64,000 bases of DNA from Pararge aegeria (GCF_905163445.1 NC_053197.1:2294001-2358000), one strand, 5' to 3'; shown: positions 10,281 to 21,221, counted from the first letter of the stretch. A program made the numbers and translations. Notes: a model not told the origin generated them from the letters alone.

Positions 10281-10729
10281 ATAAAAACCAGTTTATAATT
10301 TAAAACACAGTTCAAACAGACAACGTAAAAAATGAAACAACAATGTTGTAATAAAAATGAGAATTTCAGTTTTCCACTGCTCCAATTTTTGTTTCTCAGA
10401 GTTTTATTAAATCAAACGTAAACCAAAGCATTTCCTGTGGCAAGGATCTTTACAAGGATAATATCTTTTCCTAGGAGGACGATATTTTCAAAGTAAATTT
10501 CATTTTTCACTGTAAGCCTGTCTGACCCAGTATGCTTGCATTTCGACTTATGAATCGAGAAAACCATGCAAATGTAAGGATGGGATGCAGGCGAACTCAA
10601 AGCGGCGATTTACATATCTTGTTGATCCGTTTACACAGGTTTTTGCTGTTAACTTTGGCAGGGAAATTAAGATGGAAATGTCGTTGTTTGTTATCGTAAC
10701 CGTTTAATTGGTATGTTTTTATTATATTT
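10281..10729. other. no gene recognised
   Basis: Unclassified AT-rich sequence. A 62-codon minus ORF at 10412-10600 has no recognisable features. Confidence 0.5.
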
Positions 10730-10890
10730 ATGAAGCGGTGAACGAAATCTAGCCCACTGGGGTAATTAATAAGAATTTGGGCTCTTCAGGCGAATCGAGT
10801 TTTATCCCCGGCAAACTTTCTGAATTCGGTGGTTTTGGAAAACATCGTGAGGAAAACTGCACCTCTGAGATTTCTCGATACTATTCACTG
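10730..10890 (+). mobile_element. SINE-C 5' half, degraded
   Basis: GAAGCGGTGAACGAAATCTA then AGCCCACTGGGG, GGAAAACATCGTGAGGAAAA and CTGCACCTCTGAGA. The B-box region is scrambled. It is truncated at a family H scrap. Confidence 0.6.
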
Positions 10891-10896
10891 TTTTAT

Positions 10897-10972
10897 TGGA
10901 TAGAAGCAGGCGTTAATTTGCGAAAATCCGTAATATATTATGAAAATTAAGTTTAATTTGCTATACTCCATT
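10897..10972 (-). mobile_element. family H end fragment
   Basis: ATTGGATAGAAGCAGGCGTT, then TATATTATGAAAATTAAGTT and TAATTTGCTATACTCC: the complement of the last 75 bp of the 49 kb H copy. Confidence 0.75.
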
Positions 10973-11278
10973 TCATAATTCTCTGTTTTTACAATTGGTC
11001 TGTACACGACACTAAATATATTAAAAATTGTTTCATGTTGAGATCAAAGATATTAATAACGATAATAGATGTCCAAAATTGTGCTCTCTCTTTAAACAGT
11101 GCTATTTTAGGATTATTTATGTGATATCGAATTTTATAGTTAGCTTTGTGATATTAACTTGCACATTGTCTAGAACGCTCCTTGCACCATTTTATCGTAG
11201 TATACTATGAAAATACTCACTCTCAAATTTGAATAGTACCGTCTGAACATACTCCTAGAAGTCTACTGTTTAAATATT

Positions 11279-11522
11279 AGAGTCGCGAAGCTGAAGTGGC
11301 AATGGGCTTGGAACATAGTTCGGAGAATCGGTAGAAGTTGAAATCCCAAGGTGCTGGAATGGCTACCTCACACAAAAGCAGCTTTGGTGGAGAGCCCCAA
11401 GGTGGAGAGATGACATCAAACGAGTCGCAGGGAGCCACTGTACCCCAGCGGCATAAGCCCGTTTGGAACTCTCTACAAAAGGACTATTGCCAGCAGTGGA
11501 AGTTCATTGGTTGATATGCGGA
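11279..11522 (+). mobile_element. LINE-D (RTE) 3' end
   Basis: Begins AGAGTCGCGAAGCTGAAGTG and encodes KLKWQWAW..I, a basic segment, and a DDIKRVAG-like motif. It then gives the terminal GCCAGCAGTGGAAGTTCATT followed by GGTTGATATGCGGATGA. The 3' tail is diverged (TGCGGATGA for TGATGATGA). 5'-truncated. Confidence 0.85.
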
Positions 11523-11577
11523 TGAATGGGCTTGGAGTCTATGAAGTAAATGAATTTACTTTACTGATAATCAAGAA

Positions 11578-11760
11578 CATACTCAATCACACACAAACGG
11601 CTGAACTGATCTAGCTGAAATTTAGCACAGCGTTATACTATAGCCTGGAAAAGCTCATAGGCTTTATTTATCTCGCAAAAATATACGGTTCCCGTGGAAT
11701 ATATTTGTTTATGTTTCTGTACAGCATGAACTCTTTGGATCTAGCCGTGGGCAGATAATA
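11578..11760 (+). mobile_element. family J (Helitron-like) fragment
   Basis: CAATCACACACAAACGGCTG, AACTGATCTAGCTGAAATTT and AGCACAGCG match the J core (CAATCACGCAAAAACGGCTG and GATGAAATTTGGCACGC). The later GGTTCCCGTGG and AGCCGTGGGCAGA are also J landmarks. No CTAG end is preserved. Confidence 0.6.
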
Positions 11761-11817
11761 ACAAAGGATTAAGCATCCAAATTTCCAATCGAGGGTAACA
11801 ACTGGTGATAATAAATG

Positions 11818-11895
11818 ACAAATTTAACAAACAGGTGTAAAAGACGGCCTTTCTGCTAAAAAGCGATCTCTACTAGGTACCCTATTAGACTACAA
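11818..11895 (-). mobile_element. LINE-G 3' scrap
   Basis: The plus strand AGACGGCCTTTCTGCTAAAA then AGCGATCTCT is the complement of AGAGATCGCTTTTTAGC and AAAGGCCGTCT. One arm of the stem-loop has two changes. Confidence 0.6.
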
Positions 11896-11923
11896 AATAA
11901 ACAGTTACAATAAAGAGATTCGA

Positions 11924-12234
11924 AGCGGTGATAGCGCATTGGGTGCTCTACTTCACTTTCGGGGGGCCGAGTTAGAATCCAAGCACGCACGTCTAATATT
12001 TCTATGTTATGCGCGTTTTAAGTAATTAAAATATCACTTGCTACAACGGTGAAGTAAAACATCGTGAGGAAACCTACATGCCTGAGAGTTCTACATTATG
12101 TTCTCTAAGGTGTGTGAAGTCCACCAATCCAAACTGGGCCAGCGTGGTGGACTACGGCCTTAACCCTTTCTCATTATAGGAGGAGACCCTTGCTATGTAG
12201 TGGGCCGGTAATGGGTTGGTGTGATGATGATGAA
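11924..12234 (+). mobile_element. SINE-C copy, near full length
   Basis: GAAGCGGTGATAGCGCATTG then CTCTACTTCACTTTCGG, B-box region GTTAGAATCC (diverged), and the complete body to GGGTTGGTGTGATGATGATG. One of the least truncated SINE-C copies. Confidence 0.9.
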
Positions 12235-12829
12235 AGAGTTTCATGTACTATACGAACTAAAAACTTTGCAGAAAATGCTAACCTTTTGAGCGGACAGGAA
12301 TAAAACCTAAAATATCAGGAGCCGCAGTCAAGCATACTAGCTGCTAGACCAACGAGGTTGTTTGTTTGTAACTTAGTTCTTTGTAAAATAACCAAGATTA
12401 AACATCATCATTTTCAAGAAATTCAAATAAAAATGTTAGGACGCAAGAAATTATTTTACTTAGAACCCAAAACTCCGTTTCCTCAAAGTTTGTTTCATAA
12501 CATTGTAATACAAAATCGCTTAAGTAGCCCCGACTTCAATAAATAAATAGATAAGTAAGAAGCTCTCGGTTATAACATCCCCTTTATTTTTTATGCAGCG
12601 AAACTTTGCTGGAGAAATTGTATCGTCGAAATTTACAACGATTGCTTGGCCCCAAATTACTTACAAACATTGCTATGGTCGTATAAAAGCCGAGAATTCA
12701 GAACGTTTTTAATTTTTTTTTTCTTTCTTTCTTTTGTATTGTACAATTTGGGCACAAGTATTATCTTAGATAACAATTATTATTATACCTACGAGTACAT
12801 CACAAACTTAAAAATCAGACATATTTTTT
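12235..12829. other. no gene recognised
   Basis: AT-rich. ORFs at 12358-12546 and 12646-12927 have no recognisable motifs, and the second runs into the GC-rich block that follows. Confidence 0.5.
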
Positions 12830-13030
12830 TTAAAGCAGCTAAACGTTCGGTTAGAGGGGAGGCATGCAACGGGTTCCTCGGACTTCTAACAAAGCCAACA
12901 AGAGGGACATGCCGTGGTGTTTTTTAGTTCGGGTATACCCCCTTTTAAATGGGGGAGTCCCACATAACCTCCGTCCTGCCCAAGTGTCGGAGGTAGCAAT
13001 AAAGCTTTTTAACCATGCCAAAAAAGGGTT
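12830..13030 (+). repeat. GC-rich block, possible retroelement 3' end
   Basis: Compositionally distinct island. It contains GGGTATACCCCCTTTTAAAT and GGGGGAGTCCCACATAACC, giving a CCCCC/GGGGG foldback at 12938-12955, followed by AATAAAGC near 12999. The abrupt change from AT-rich flanks suggests an insertion. No second copy is seen in the window, so its class is unknown. Confidence 0.4.
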
Positions 13031-14816
13031 CTTAGCTTACACAAGTGAAACGAGCGAGCGAGTAAAAGGTTGACATAGAAAAATCTCTTAGCTAAAAATA
13101 GTGCTTGTCAATTATGCGGGTAGAATAAATATTTATGGTTAAAGCAATTATCTGTACATATAATAATATGTGAAGCAAAAACCGCGTAATTTTCTTAAAA
13201 AGGGGCATAAACCCTTTTCATGAAAATTTCCCACACTTATAGTTTATATAAAGAAGGAGTGCAGAGTGCTTATATATATTTTAAATTATGCATAAAACAT
13301 ACATTAAATCACTAAAATAAACATTACAAACACTACCATGCATTGATTTAATATGTTACTGTCGTAACCATGTATTTGACAAACACATGCATATATACTC
13401 ATTTTGTAGCAAAAATTATTTAAAAAAACGCAAATAGACAGTGTAGCCTTGGCGAAATCTTAATAATGTTCAAACTAAAGTTTAAATAAATAAATTATGG
13501 TTGTATTTCGAACAGTGGATGACCACTAGTATGCCTAAATAAGTTAAAATGTAGTTATAAAAGTAATTAAGTGCCTACTCGTGTGCAATTATTACAGTGT
13601 TAGAGTATTGTTTGTGAGTTTAATATGTAGAAAATCTGTTCTACAAGACCACTTTTCCAGTGCAGTGGTGTGTTCGAATAAACCTAAACCAAATGGCACC
13701 CACTGTCTATATATTTTACTACTAACAAAGCTGAATAGCTTGTTTTGTTCGTGTGTTTGTTTAAAGGCGCTAATTGTTCGAACCACCTGTTTAAACATCT
13801 CTTTTTGTATCTAATTGCCCGGTGCCCTAAGAAAAGTATGGTGTATTACCTCAGATTATTGCTTATAAAAGTGGAGCAAACAGAAAAAAAAAGAAAAGAA
13901 CGCCTAGTGAAACCGAATAGCATTAGTGAGCGAGCGTAGAATAGCAAATGAAAATTTATAAGTAAAAAAAAATAACGCAGAATATGTTGTTGTTGATGAC
14001 GAAGTTGGCGGAAACCGCTAGTAAGTGAGTAAATTGTCATCATTTAAATCTTTTGAAACCATGTTTAAACAAATACATAAATTATTTGGTTTAATTTTTA
14101 ACTAAATTTTTATATTTATGCACTACCGACAAGTTTACCATTTTATGAACTGTACAGTGTACGCATTCTAATTTAATAATATCTTGTAACACAGAATACT
14201 TTATCCCAAACGTCTAGCACTGTGCTTAATTCTCATATTTTCACGAACTAAATTTAAAATGACAGCATAAGTTAAAATAGGCTAAATGACTACAAAGGCG
14301 GAGTATTATCTCGTTTCGCTCTCCCAACAAATTACGTTTTTTTCTGACGCTTGGACTTAATATTTTGTTTTCGAAATTCTTTTTGTATCCTTTACGTATA
14401 CTTTTACAAGTATTTTTGAGTAACTAATCCAGTCAAGGCTTGTTTCCGGGTTGGGTTTTTTTTCAACATGAATATGATCTCGCAAATTTAATTCAAATCT
14501 GCAAAGAAGTTCAATTGACTATTTGCATACATAAGAAAAACGGTTTACAGCGTGACAAAAATATTTCATAATCGCCGATATTTACAAATGGTTTTCAGCG
14601 TAACAACTTTTTATATTTATAAAACTGTATGCTATTATTTGGAGAATTTTAGGAACAAAAATATATTTTATTAAAAGTTAAAAACTAAAATTAGACTTTA
14701 ATGTATTGCAAATTGCCACTTATTGTAATATATTCCAGCATTAAACACTACTATCATAATAAATTTTAAGACCATTATATTTTAACTAGTTGTTTCCCGC
14801 GTCCTCCGGAAAAGAA
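13031..14816. other. no gene recognised
   Basis: Long AT-rich stretch. ORFs at 13581-13814 (+), 13592-13798 (-) and 13745-13939 (+) overlap each other on both strands and show no domains. Short homopurine runs occur near 13885-13900. Confidence 0.5.
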
Positions 14817-14990
14817 ATTCAAAATTCATTTATTCCAAGTAGGCCAATATAAGCACTTTTTAAACGTCAAGCATGTCTGTTTATAGTGAATATACTACCG
14901 GTTCGGCAGCCAGATTCTACTGAGATAAAGCCGGCAAGAATCTGAGTAGTTACTCTTTTCCAACATCATTTAAGAATTTAACAATCAATT
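14817..14990 (-). mobile_element. LINE-E 3' end
   Basis: The plus strand reads AATTCAAAATTCATTTATTC, CAAGTAGGCCAATATAAGC, then CTACCGGTTCGGCAGCCAG and AAGCCGGCAAGAATCTGAG. 5'-truncated, non-coding. Confidence 0.85.
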
Positions 14991-15084
14991 TAACAACTTG
15001 TGTGAGATGAAAGCTGATGATGCATTAAATGTGTTTATATACATTCATTAAACTTATGTAATGTAAATCTAATATTACTTCCGG

Positions 15085-15275
15085 TATCATGTTTCAAACG
15101 TTCTAGTTCATTGCGCATTTTTACAAACCCCGTGGAAGCTGTTCGTTTTTCTTGGATAAAAAAGTAGCCTATGTTACCAAAACAGAGATTTTTATTAAAT
15201 TTCTGTCTGACTGTCTGTGTGTCTGATTGCGCGTCACACAACGCTATTGTTAAGGGAGCATTCATCATATCCTTT
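15085..15275 (-). mobile_element. family J-like fragment
   Basis: AACCCCGTGGAAGCTGTTCG, GGATAAAAAAGTAGCCTATG and TGTCTGACTGTCTGTGTGTC are J-type landmarks in reverse order. A small ORF on this strand reads straight through and is not a gene. Confidence 0.5.
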
Positions 15276-16267
15276 ACCTCATAGCAATACACGCCCATTA
15301 ACTGCGTTTATAAAATTGTAGATAAGGTACCTATTTGAACAGAAATTATTTTCTAATAGCCAATATGTTCCACTAGTTGCATCCTACGGTTTTCATTAAC
15401 ATAACTCATTTTGTTGGACTAGACTCATAATAATGTAATCTTACTACAACGCCAGTCCTGAGGCTCGTAAAACATGAAACTCCGCTTATTAAAGCTAAGT
15501 TTATATTAAAATTTTGCTATTGTTCTTATTTATGTACCTGATTTAAACATAAATTAGGAGAAAGATCCTTTGTTGGGAAAAGTTAATAAAGTTACATCAT
15601 TGAGATAGAGGTGCCCCTTGCTCGGATTAATGAATAAAACAATGTTGCCTAAATAATATCAAGTCCGAGATTTGTAAAGTCGCGCTTGACTAGTTGAGCT
15701 CGGGTTTAATTTCTAGTTTTAATTGGCGTATAAAGCCAAATTCAAAATCAAATTCAAATTCAAATTTTCTTTTCAATGTTGGCAATTTATTTCTTATTAA
15801 GGCAAAATAATTAATTACAATTTTTGCCTGAACCCTCGTAGCCCCAGACCAGAATAAATATAAATAACTAAACACTGAAATCATTACATTCTATTTTTAG
15901 CAGTGAGAAACACCGACTGACTTATAAATAGGATAAGTATGAATAAAGCTACACGAAAAACAAGAGACATGGAAAAAAGTAGAACGCGAGAAACAGAGTT
16001 AATTATCTACGCAGCTATCACAATGATGTTTTCCGACGGATATTGTTTGATAAATGGGAAACTACAGTCACAGCCTTGACGCGCCAAAACAAATCAATTA
16101 ATTAAATGAATTGAGGCCAAAACAAAACACGAAGCCATAAAAGATACCAGTATTTTCTTAGGCCTTCTTTTATACTTTGTATATAAAAAGTATTTTGTGG
16201 TTTAATTTCGATCAACCTACCTGCAACCCATACTGTAATCGTAAAAAAAAAACAAGATTATTAACAC
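15276..16267. other. no gene; (TTCAAA)n-like tract at 15736-15768
   Basis: Mostly unclassified. CAAATTCAAATTCAAATTTT at about 15750 is what the complement of a LINE-E-type tail looks like. The adjoining sequence (TTGGCAATTTATTTCTTATT) does not match LINE-E, so it may be a different LINE tail or a simple repeat. Confidence 0.5.
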
Positions 16268-16407
16268 ATAAAATTGGGCTTGAACAGGGGACATATGTCT
16301 TCCACTGAGAATGTGAAGAATTTAGGCCGTCTACCACACTAGCTAAGTACTGATCTGAGTAGACTTTATAAAATTATGGAGAGCTCTCAGGCACGTTTTT
16401 CTTTATT
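16268..16407 (-). mobile_element. SINE-C 3' half
   Basis: Complement: CTGAGAATGTGAAGAATTTA, GGCCGTCTACCACACTAGC and GAGAGCTCTCAGGCACG. It is cut exactly where the adjoining SINE-A tail begins. Confidence 0.7.
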
Positions 16408-16600
16408 TCCCTACAAGTTAGCCCTTTACTGCAATCGCACCAGCTGGTGCTGTACGACATCTTACCAGAACGCTAATCCTTTAGCGGCGTGTCTGTAGGT
16501 GGTAACTAGTCACGGCTGATGCCTACCATCTAACCAGACAAATTTTAGAAATCATAAATTCACCCTGCCTGGTGTCGAACCCGCGTCCTTCCAAAAACAT
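16408..16600 (-). mobile_element. SINE-A copy
   Basis: The plus strand runs from CCCTACAAGTTAGCCCTTTA through TTTAGCGGCGTGTCTG and GGTAACTAGTCACGGC to a B-box complement GTGTCGAACCCGCGTCC. It has a large internal deletion across the GGTATGACTACC block. It abuts a SINE-C remnant, so it may have inserted into it. Confidence 0.8.
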
Positions 16601-17060
16601 ACGTCAAGCACTGTCATTAAACACTTTGTAGATTTTCAAAATTCTTCGTTAAAGCTATTGTAGGTTAGTTATGCATAATATGTTTCTATGTGTTATATTA
16701 TTTATTTGTTTTATTATATGTGTTAAATATTACATTTGCCAATACTTATTTTTCTTTCGTATTTATTTATTTTACATATATATCAAAATCTTACATCTCT
16801 ACAGTTTTGCTTTTTTTGTCATCTTAAGGTCTTCTCTATCTACGCACAATTATTAAAACCCTATCCAAATTATCAAAGGTTAGACTGGTTTAAAAATGCC
16901 TCCAGACAAAGCGCTCACCAGTGTGCCAGGGCTCCGGATTGACCTGGCGAGTAATCCTGTGTGGTTTGGTGAAGATCGGGGCACTCCTATTTTTGAACTG
17001 TCAAATACAGCTTTTATTAAAAATTTAATGATGTAAGTTTATTGTTTAAATAAAATAAAG
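16601..17060. other. no gene recognised
   Basis: AT-rich with two overlapping hydrophobic ORFs (16671-16942) lacking motifs. A slightly GC-richer patch lies at 16900-16980. Downstream sequence leads into a Helitron terminus, so part of this may be Helitron body. Confidence 0.4.
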
Positions 17061-17098
17061 CAAAGTCTAGCCCGGCGTAGCGGGCTGGGTACGCTAGT
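17061..17098 (+). mobile_element. Helitron 3' terminus
   Basis: AGCCCG (17069-17074) pairs with CGGGCT (17081-17086) around GCGTAG, followed 7 bp later by CTAG (17094-17097) and then T. A short GC hairpin followed by CTRR and insertion before T is the hallmark of Helitron 3' ends. The 5' end was not identified, so element length is unknown. No Rep/helicase coding is seen, so it would be non-autonomous. Confidence 0.72.
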
Positions 17099-17125
17099 AG
17101 CTTATAATAATTACTTTGCTATCAG

Positions 17126-17224
17126 CATTGAGTCCAGCTTAGACAAACACTCGGTTACATTTGACATTGACAAAGTGCTTTAGCCAATAGTATTGGACAG
17201 TCGGCATAATTAATTAAGCATATG
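17126..17224 (-). repeat. family K repeat
   Basis: Complement matches 24230-24328 over about 100 bp. Shared blocks, read on the minus strand, are TTAATTAATTATGCC, ACTGTCC, CTAAAGCACTTTGTCA and TGTCAAATG. No terminal repeats or coding potential are evident. Confidence 0.75.
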
Positions 17225-17577
17225 GACTGCTGCGGAGTCAATTTACAATCCATTGTAATTTTAGTGTTAGGTAGATACGTTTATTATAAGCGAGTAAATT
17301 TATTTATTATTTACTCAATTTATTAAGACGAATAACATAGGTATGCTATGGTACGTTAAGACGTGTAAATGATACACCAGCGTTAGGCATGTACTGATTT
17401 TATTCTTATGACTATGCACCTCATACAATATTTATTATTAACCCTCACATGGTGGACTAAACATATTAAAACACTTATTTACAATAAATTATTATTGTAA
17501 TATAAATTATATATAATATTCGTGTTTTAGTACTCCTATAAAACAGTTGCATAAATAACCATTATATATTCATAAAC
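17225..17577. other. no gene recognised
   Basis: AT-rich. The stretch around 17440-17530 is nearly pure A/T. Nothing recognised. Confidence 0.5.
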
Positions 17578-17695
17578 AAGAAAGCGAAACGAAACGCAAG
17601 AGAACCAACGTCACTGATATAACCCAAATTATCAGCAAGTTGAAATGGCAATGGGCAGGACATGCTTGTCTTAGATGCGATGGCAGTATTTATTA
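17578..17695 (+). mobile_element. RTE-like ORF fragment, diverged
   Basis: AAGAGAACCAACGTCACTGA then TTGAAATGGCAATGGGCAGG encodes RANVTD, then LKWQWAGHA. This parallels TRVTE and PKWKWGGHI of LINE-D but is clearly diverged, so it may belong to a second RTE subfamily. Confidence 0.6.
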
Positions 17696-17744
17696 TAGAT
17701 TTAGATTTAGCGTAGTCTAATGTATTGAGAGTAACTTAGCGAGC

Positions 17745-18085
17745 GATGAAGTGAGATATGCTCGGAGCATCTCTACGTGAGCCAATCAGAAATGAGAAGA
17801 TCAGTAGAAGAACCAGAATCACCAATATAGCTCAAGGAGTCGCGAAGCTTAAGTGGTAAATGGCATACCTCAGAAAACTAAGGGACAGTGGGGTTCCAAG
17901 TTGCTGACATGGCGACTTGCGAGGCTATGATAGATCCCCAACGAGGTATACAGATGTTATTAAACGAGCCACAGGAAGCCGCTGGACCCAAGTGGCACAA
18001 ATTTGTGGTATTTGGAACTCCCAACAAAAGACCTTTATCCAGCAGTGAACGTCCATTGGTTGACATGGATGAATGCAATCATTAT
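17745..18085 (+). mobile_element. LINE-D (RTE) C-terminal fragment and 3' end
   Basis: Reads GATATGCTCGGAGCATCTCT then AATCAGAAATGAGAAGATC, encoding the MLGASLREPIRNEKI region. It then continues to AACAAAAGACCTTTATCCAG and GTCCATTGGTTGACATGGAT. The basic GHIARRTDG segment is deleted. The (TGA)n tail is gone (GGATGAATGC). Confidence 0.8.
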
Positions 18086-19394
18086 TTCGGTTTATTTCAA
18101 TTAAAATTTTTCACCTCTTTATTTCAATAAAGCCTATTTAATGGTTCCGTCGGCGGTAACGAAAGGGTTTTGTTTATGGCCCATTAATGAATTTCGTACA
18201 AAATGATTGCCTTCGAACCCTCTTTTATACCCCAATTTGTAAGGGTATCAAAAATTAAACACTCCTTTTCTTTGATCAGATTTTTTTGTAAGTCCTGTTG
18301 AACATTTTTGGATCAAGGTTTGCTTTAAATGTTTCGCATATTTTCTAAATATTTTTTAATCGGTTGAACACTAACATATTTATTATATTCGTATTATGTA
18401 TTTTCAATGATAATAATTTTATTTTTTATTATTTATGTCATAGAAAATTTTATAACAAACACTAACATAAGGTACACAAAGGAAACCTTTCTATATGAGA
18501 TCCAGCCATCCTAAGATATGAATAATGTGAAGTTGTATCTAAGGCCAAACGAAGGTAAGTAACGATGAATAATAATACCTTCTATTAATCAACATAATAA
18601 TAACATTCTAAATAATATTACTTAAATGATTTAAAAAAATGTGACAATATATTACCTAAATATCTATGTACAACATGTAAAAGAAAACCGAAATAATTCT
18701 TCATAGGATTTACTGTTAACATTATTTACTGTCTCTGAGACTTATCTATAACACCGGTGTGTGGTTGTTTTTGAGTTGACCAGTGCCATAATTTTTACTG
18801 AAAAAAATTAGATACAGCCCTAACATCACCTGCAAATCACATGTAACAAGTGATTCCCGGCACTTTATTAGGTACACGTCGCGTAGCGTAAGTACTATGC
18901 TCGCGTCGGTCTTTTATCTGCAACAGAATTGTCACGAGTAAACACTTACAATGTTTCCAATTAGTTTGTATGGAAAAATGAATATGCTTTTTTTGATTTA
19001 ATATTTCTCAAAGTGATTCCTTATGAAATATGCACCCTTTAACAGTATTTCGTTATTCCGTTACACGTTGTTTACTTAATTACAATTAATACAGATCAAT
19101 ATATATTATCTGCCAACAGAAGGCAGAGTTAAACTATTCCCACTATTCGTAAATAAAATAACGATGATAAATTCCATTTATTTAATTTTCTCTGACACCG
19201 GACCATCCTTAACTCGTTAACATCCCGAAACACCGGATTTAGAAGGTCTGATATTACATGTAGAAGAATACAACATAATGAAAATTGCAGTCAGCAGCAT
19301 TGCAGCATTTTAAAGTCCTTCTCTGTTACAACATTGCATATAATTTTAAACAACAAAAATAATTGAACTATGAACATTTGTCCAAAGTTTATCA
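18086..19394. other. no gene recognised
   Basis: AT-rich, no ORF of note, no within-window repeat recognised. A slightly GC-richer patch lies at 18870-18915 (GTCGCGTAGCG). Confidence 0.5.
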
Positions 19395-19512
19395 TACATG
19401 TGAATCTGTTTTGGAAAACTTTGATAGAGAGATTCCGATTCTCTAGTGTCATGAATATTGCATGCTTTTGTATAGCACTAGTGTGCTCTTCGAAACTTTG
19501 TAACTTTAGTAT
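19395..19512 (+). repeat. family L repeat, copy 1
   Basis: CATGTGAATCTGTTTTGGAA, AACTTTGATAGAGAG, GAGATTCCGATTCTC, ATGAATATTGCATGC and GAAACTTTGTAA align in order with 36125-36245. About 75-80 percent identical by eye. No coding and no tail is evident. Confidence 0.75.
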
Positions 19513-20169
19513 GTGAGTTATATAGCCACAGTAGCCTCAATATATTGGATTGAAATTCAATAATACTGCAAACTGTACCCTCAAATTAATAGATATAGCC
19601 GGTAGAGTTTCTAGTCAGCGTATGCGAAGACTGACTGTATGAATACTAAAGTATTTGAGATGTCATTCCAAAATTGATTAAAGTTACATATCATGAAACT
19701 GCGAGTGTAAACACACAAAGGAAGCCTTTCCGGACCTTAACACACGACTGACAACCAAACTACTAAAACTAAATGAACGGGAATGACATACCTCTTCCCC
19801 TACGCAAACAAATAACGTCTACAAATAGAGTTAAAAAATACTTCGAATTATTGTACAAAAAATCGCAATGACCACTAGTAAATAAAAAATAAATAAATAA
19901 TAACAAATTATTACTTTTAACACCCTTTAGTACTTTTATATAATTTTTTCTTTATGCACACTAAAGACACTGACATTACATTTAATTTTAGATTTAAGTT
20001 TTTCATGTTTATTAATTTCATAGTTTTTGATTTTGTTTATTATTTACCTCTTTGATGATTTTGTATTTCATGATGTCCTTCAGGGGTAAATAAGCTTGGG
20101 TTAATGTAAAAAATCTTTTTTTGTTTATATATTATATTCTATGTTATTGTCCTTTTTTATGATTATTTT
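19513..20169. other. no gene recognised
   Basis: AT-rich, becoming T-rich after 19970. The T-rich part may be the upstream 3' UTR of the LINE tail that follows. Confidence 0.45.
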
Positions 20170-20372
20170 GTTATTGTTTAGTCGCGTGGATTCAGCGACG
20201 ACGAAGATAATGGGGCTGGCTGAAAACCAGTGCTGCGCGTTTTAGTATGCAGCTATACTGAGCCAGCTCCTTTGTCACACATTTTTTCTATTTTAATTCT
20301 TTACCAATTAAGACACAAATGTAACATTTTACACAAATGTGTGACAATAAAGACGATTTTTTTTTTTCTTTC
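20170..20372 (+). mobile_element. LINE 3' tail ending in poly(T/TTC)
   Basis: GATTCAGCGACGACGAAGAT, then GGGGCTGGCTGAAAACCAG, GCAGCTATACTGAGCCAGCT and CAATAAAGACG, then T10. GGGGCTGGCT and AGCCAGCTCC can pair to form a stem over about 60 nt. The polyadenylation-like AATAAA and terminal homopolymer fit a retroelement 3' end. It directly abuts the RNase-H-like segment. Confidence 0.6.
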
Positions 20373-20377
20373 TAAAT

Positions 20378-20726
20378 CTGAACAAACTAAGAACGGTAGT
20401 AAGAATGATAACAGGGCATTGCCAAATAAACAAACGCCTTATTATTTTAGCTAGAACCGATAGTCCTAGATGCAGAGCATGCATGGAGGCAGATGAAACA
20501 CCGACTGACGTATTGCTCTGATGTAGAGGTACGCGAGTAGCAGAGCAACGCGCAACATACCTTGGTTCCCCAGCATCACTCCCTGAAGCACTTGGCGACC
20601 TGGTCGGCCTGCTAAGCTTCTGGAGTGAGCTCGCTGGCTGGAGTGACCTAGCGTGGAGCCGTACAAGTGGCACTACGTACAACGGAAGGTTCCGGCCGAC
20701 CAAGTACGGAGACAAGCCCAGGGAAT
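20378..20726 (+). pseudogene. LINE ORF2 C-terminus (RNase-H/zinc-knuckle-like), broken
   Basis: The plus frame from 20378 reads LNKLRTVVRMITGHCQINK, then DSPRCRACMEADETPTDVLL, an in-frame TGA at 20519-20521, then CRGTRVAEQRATYLGSP, EALGDLVGLLSFWSELAGW and a stop at about 20724. The pattern L-x-TGHC-x-L, SPxCRxC, EETxxH-x-L-x-C, followed by a LLxFW-like tail, is the end of ORF2 in R1/Jockey/LOA-type insect LINEs. The expected His of the Cys-Cys-His-Cys cluster is Asp here and the residue before the last Cys is a stop. Composition is richer in GC than the flanks. The longer minus-strand ORF here (20329-20760) is a shadow. Confidence 0.8.
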
Positions 20727-20997
20727 GAAGAAGAAGACTGTGAGCATTAAAAACTCTCACAGATGTCGCTTTTAGAACAACGAAGCATAGAATTTAAAGT
20801 TCATAATCGCGCGTGACAGCCAAATTATATTCTATCTTCTGCAATAAGACGACTGTTTTTTACCGTTTATTTATAAATTTATATATGGATATATTTAATT
20901 ATTTCTATATTTAATTATATTAAATTTTTTGTTTGTGTGTTTCGTATAAAGTTATTTGAACGCAGGTTTATAATAATTTTACACCACCTATTTGTTC

Positions 20998-21160
20998 TCG
21001 CTCTTCTTGTCCTAATCCGAAGGGTGCAGCGGTTGTTAGCAGAGATCGCTTCTTAGCGATAAGGCCGCCTTTTGTATTCTACTCTTTGTGTTTCTCTCTA
21101 TTCGTCCTTTATATTTCTAACCGTGTAGTGGTGTACAAATAAAGAGTTTAAATAAATAAA
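20998..21160 (+). mobile_element. LINE-G 3' tail with stem-loop
   Basis: GTTCTCGCTCTTCTTG, GAGATCGCTTCTTAGCGATA, AGGCCGCCTTTTGTATTC, then TGTAGTGGTGTACAAATAAA and (TAAA)n. The stem ATCGCT/AGCGAT is at 21045-21060. 5'-truncated, non-coding. Confidence 0.82.
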
Positions 21161-21221
21161 ATATATCACAGCAATAAGTACGTAATAAGAATATGTTAAT
21201 CGTATTTATCTGTATTTATGA

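Noticed and set aside
13581..13939. Cluster of overlapping ORFs on both strands
   Set aside because: Fully overlapping frames on opposite strands, no domains, no splice or start context favouring one.
16671..16942. Hydrophobic ORFs as a small membrane protein
   Set aside because: Phe/Ile/Tyr-rich from AT-rich DNA; two frames overlap and neither has a recognisable family.
20329..20760. 143-codon minus-strand ORF
   Set aside because: Antisense shadow of the LINE RNase-H-like segment on the plus strand, which shows recognisable motifs.
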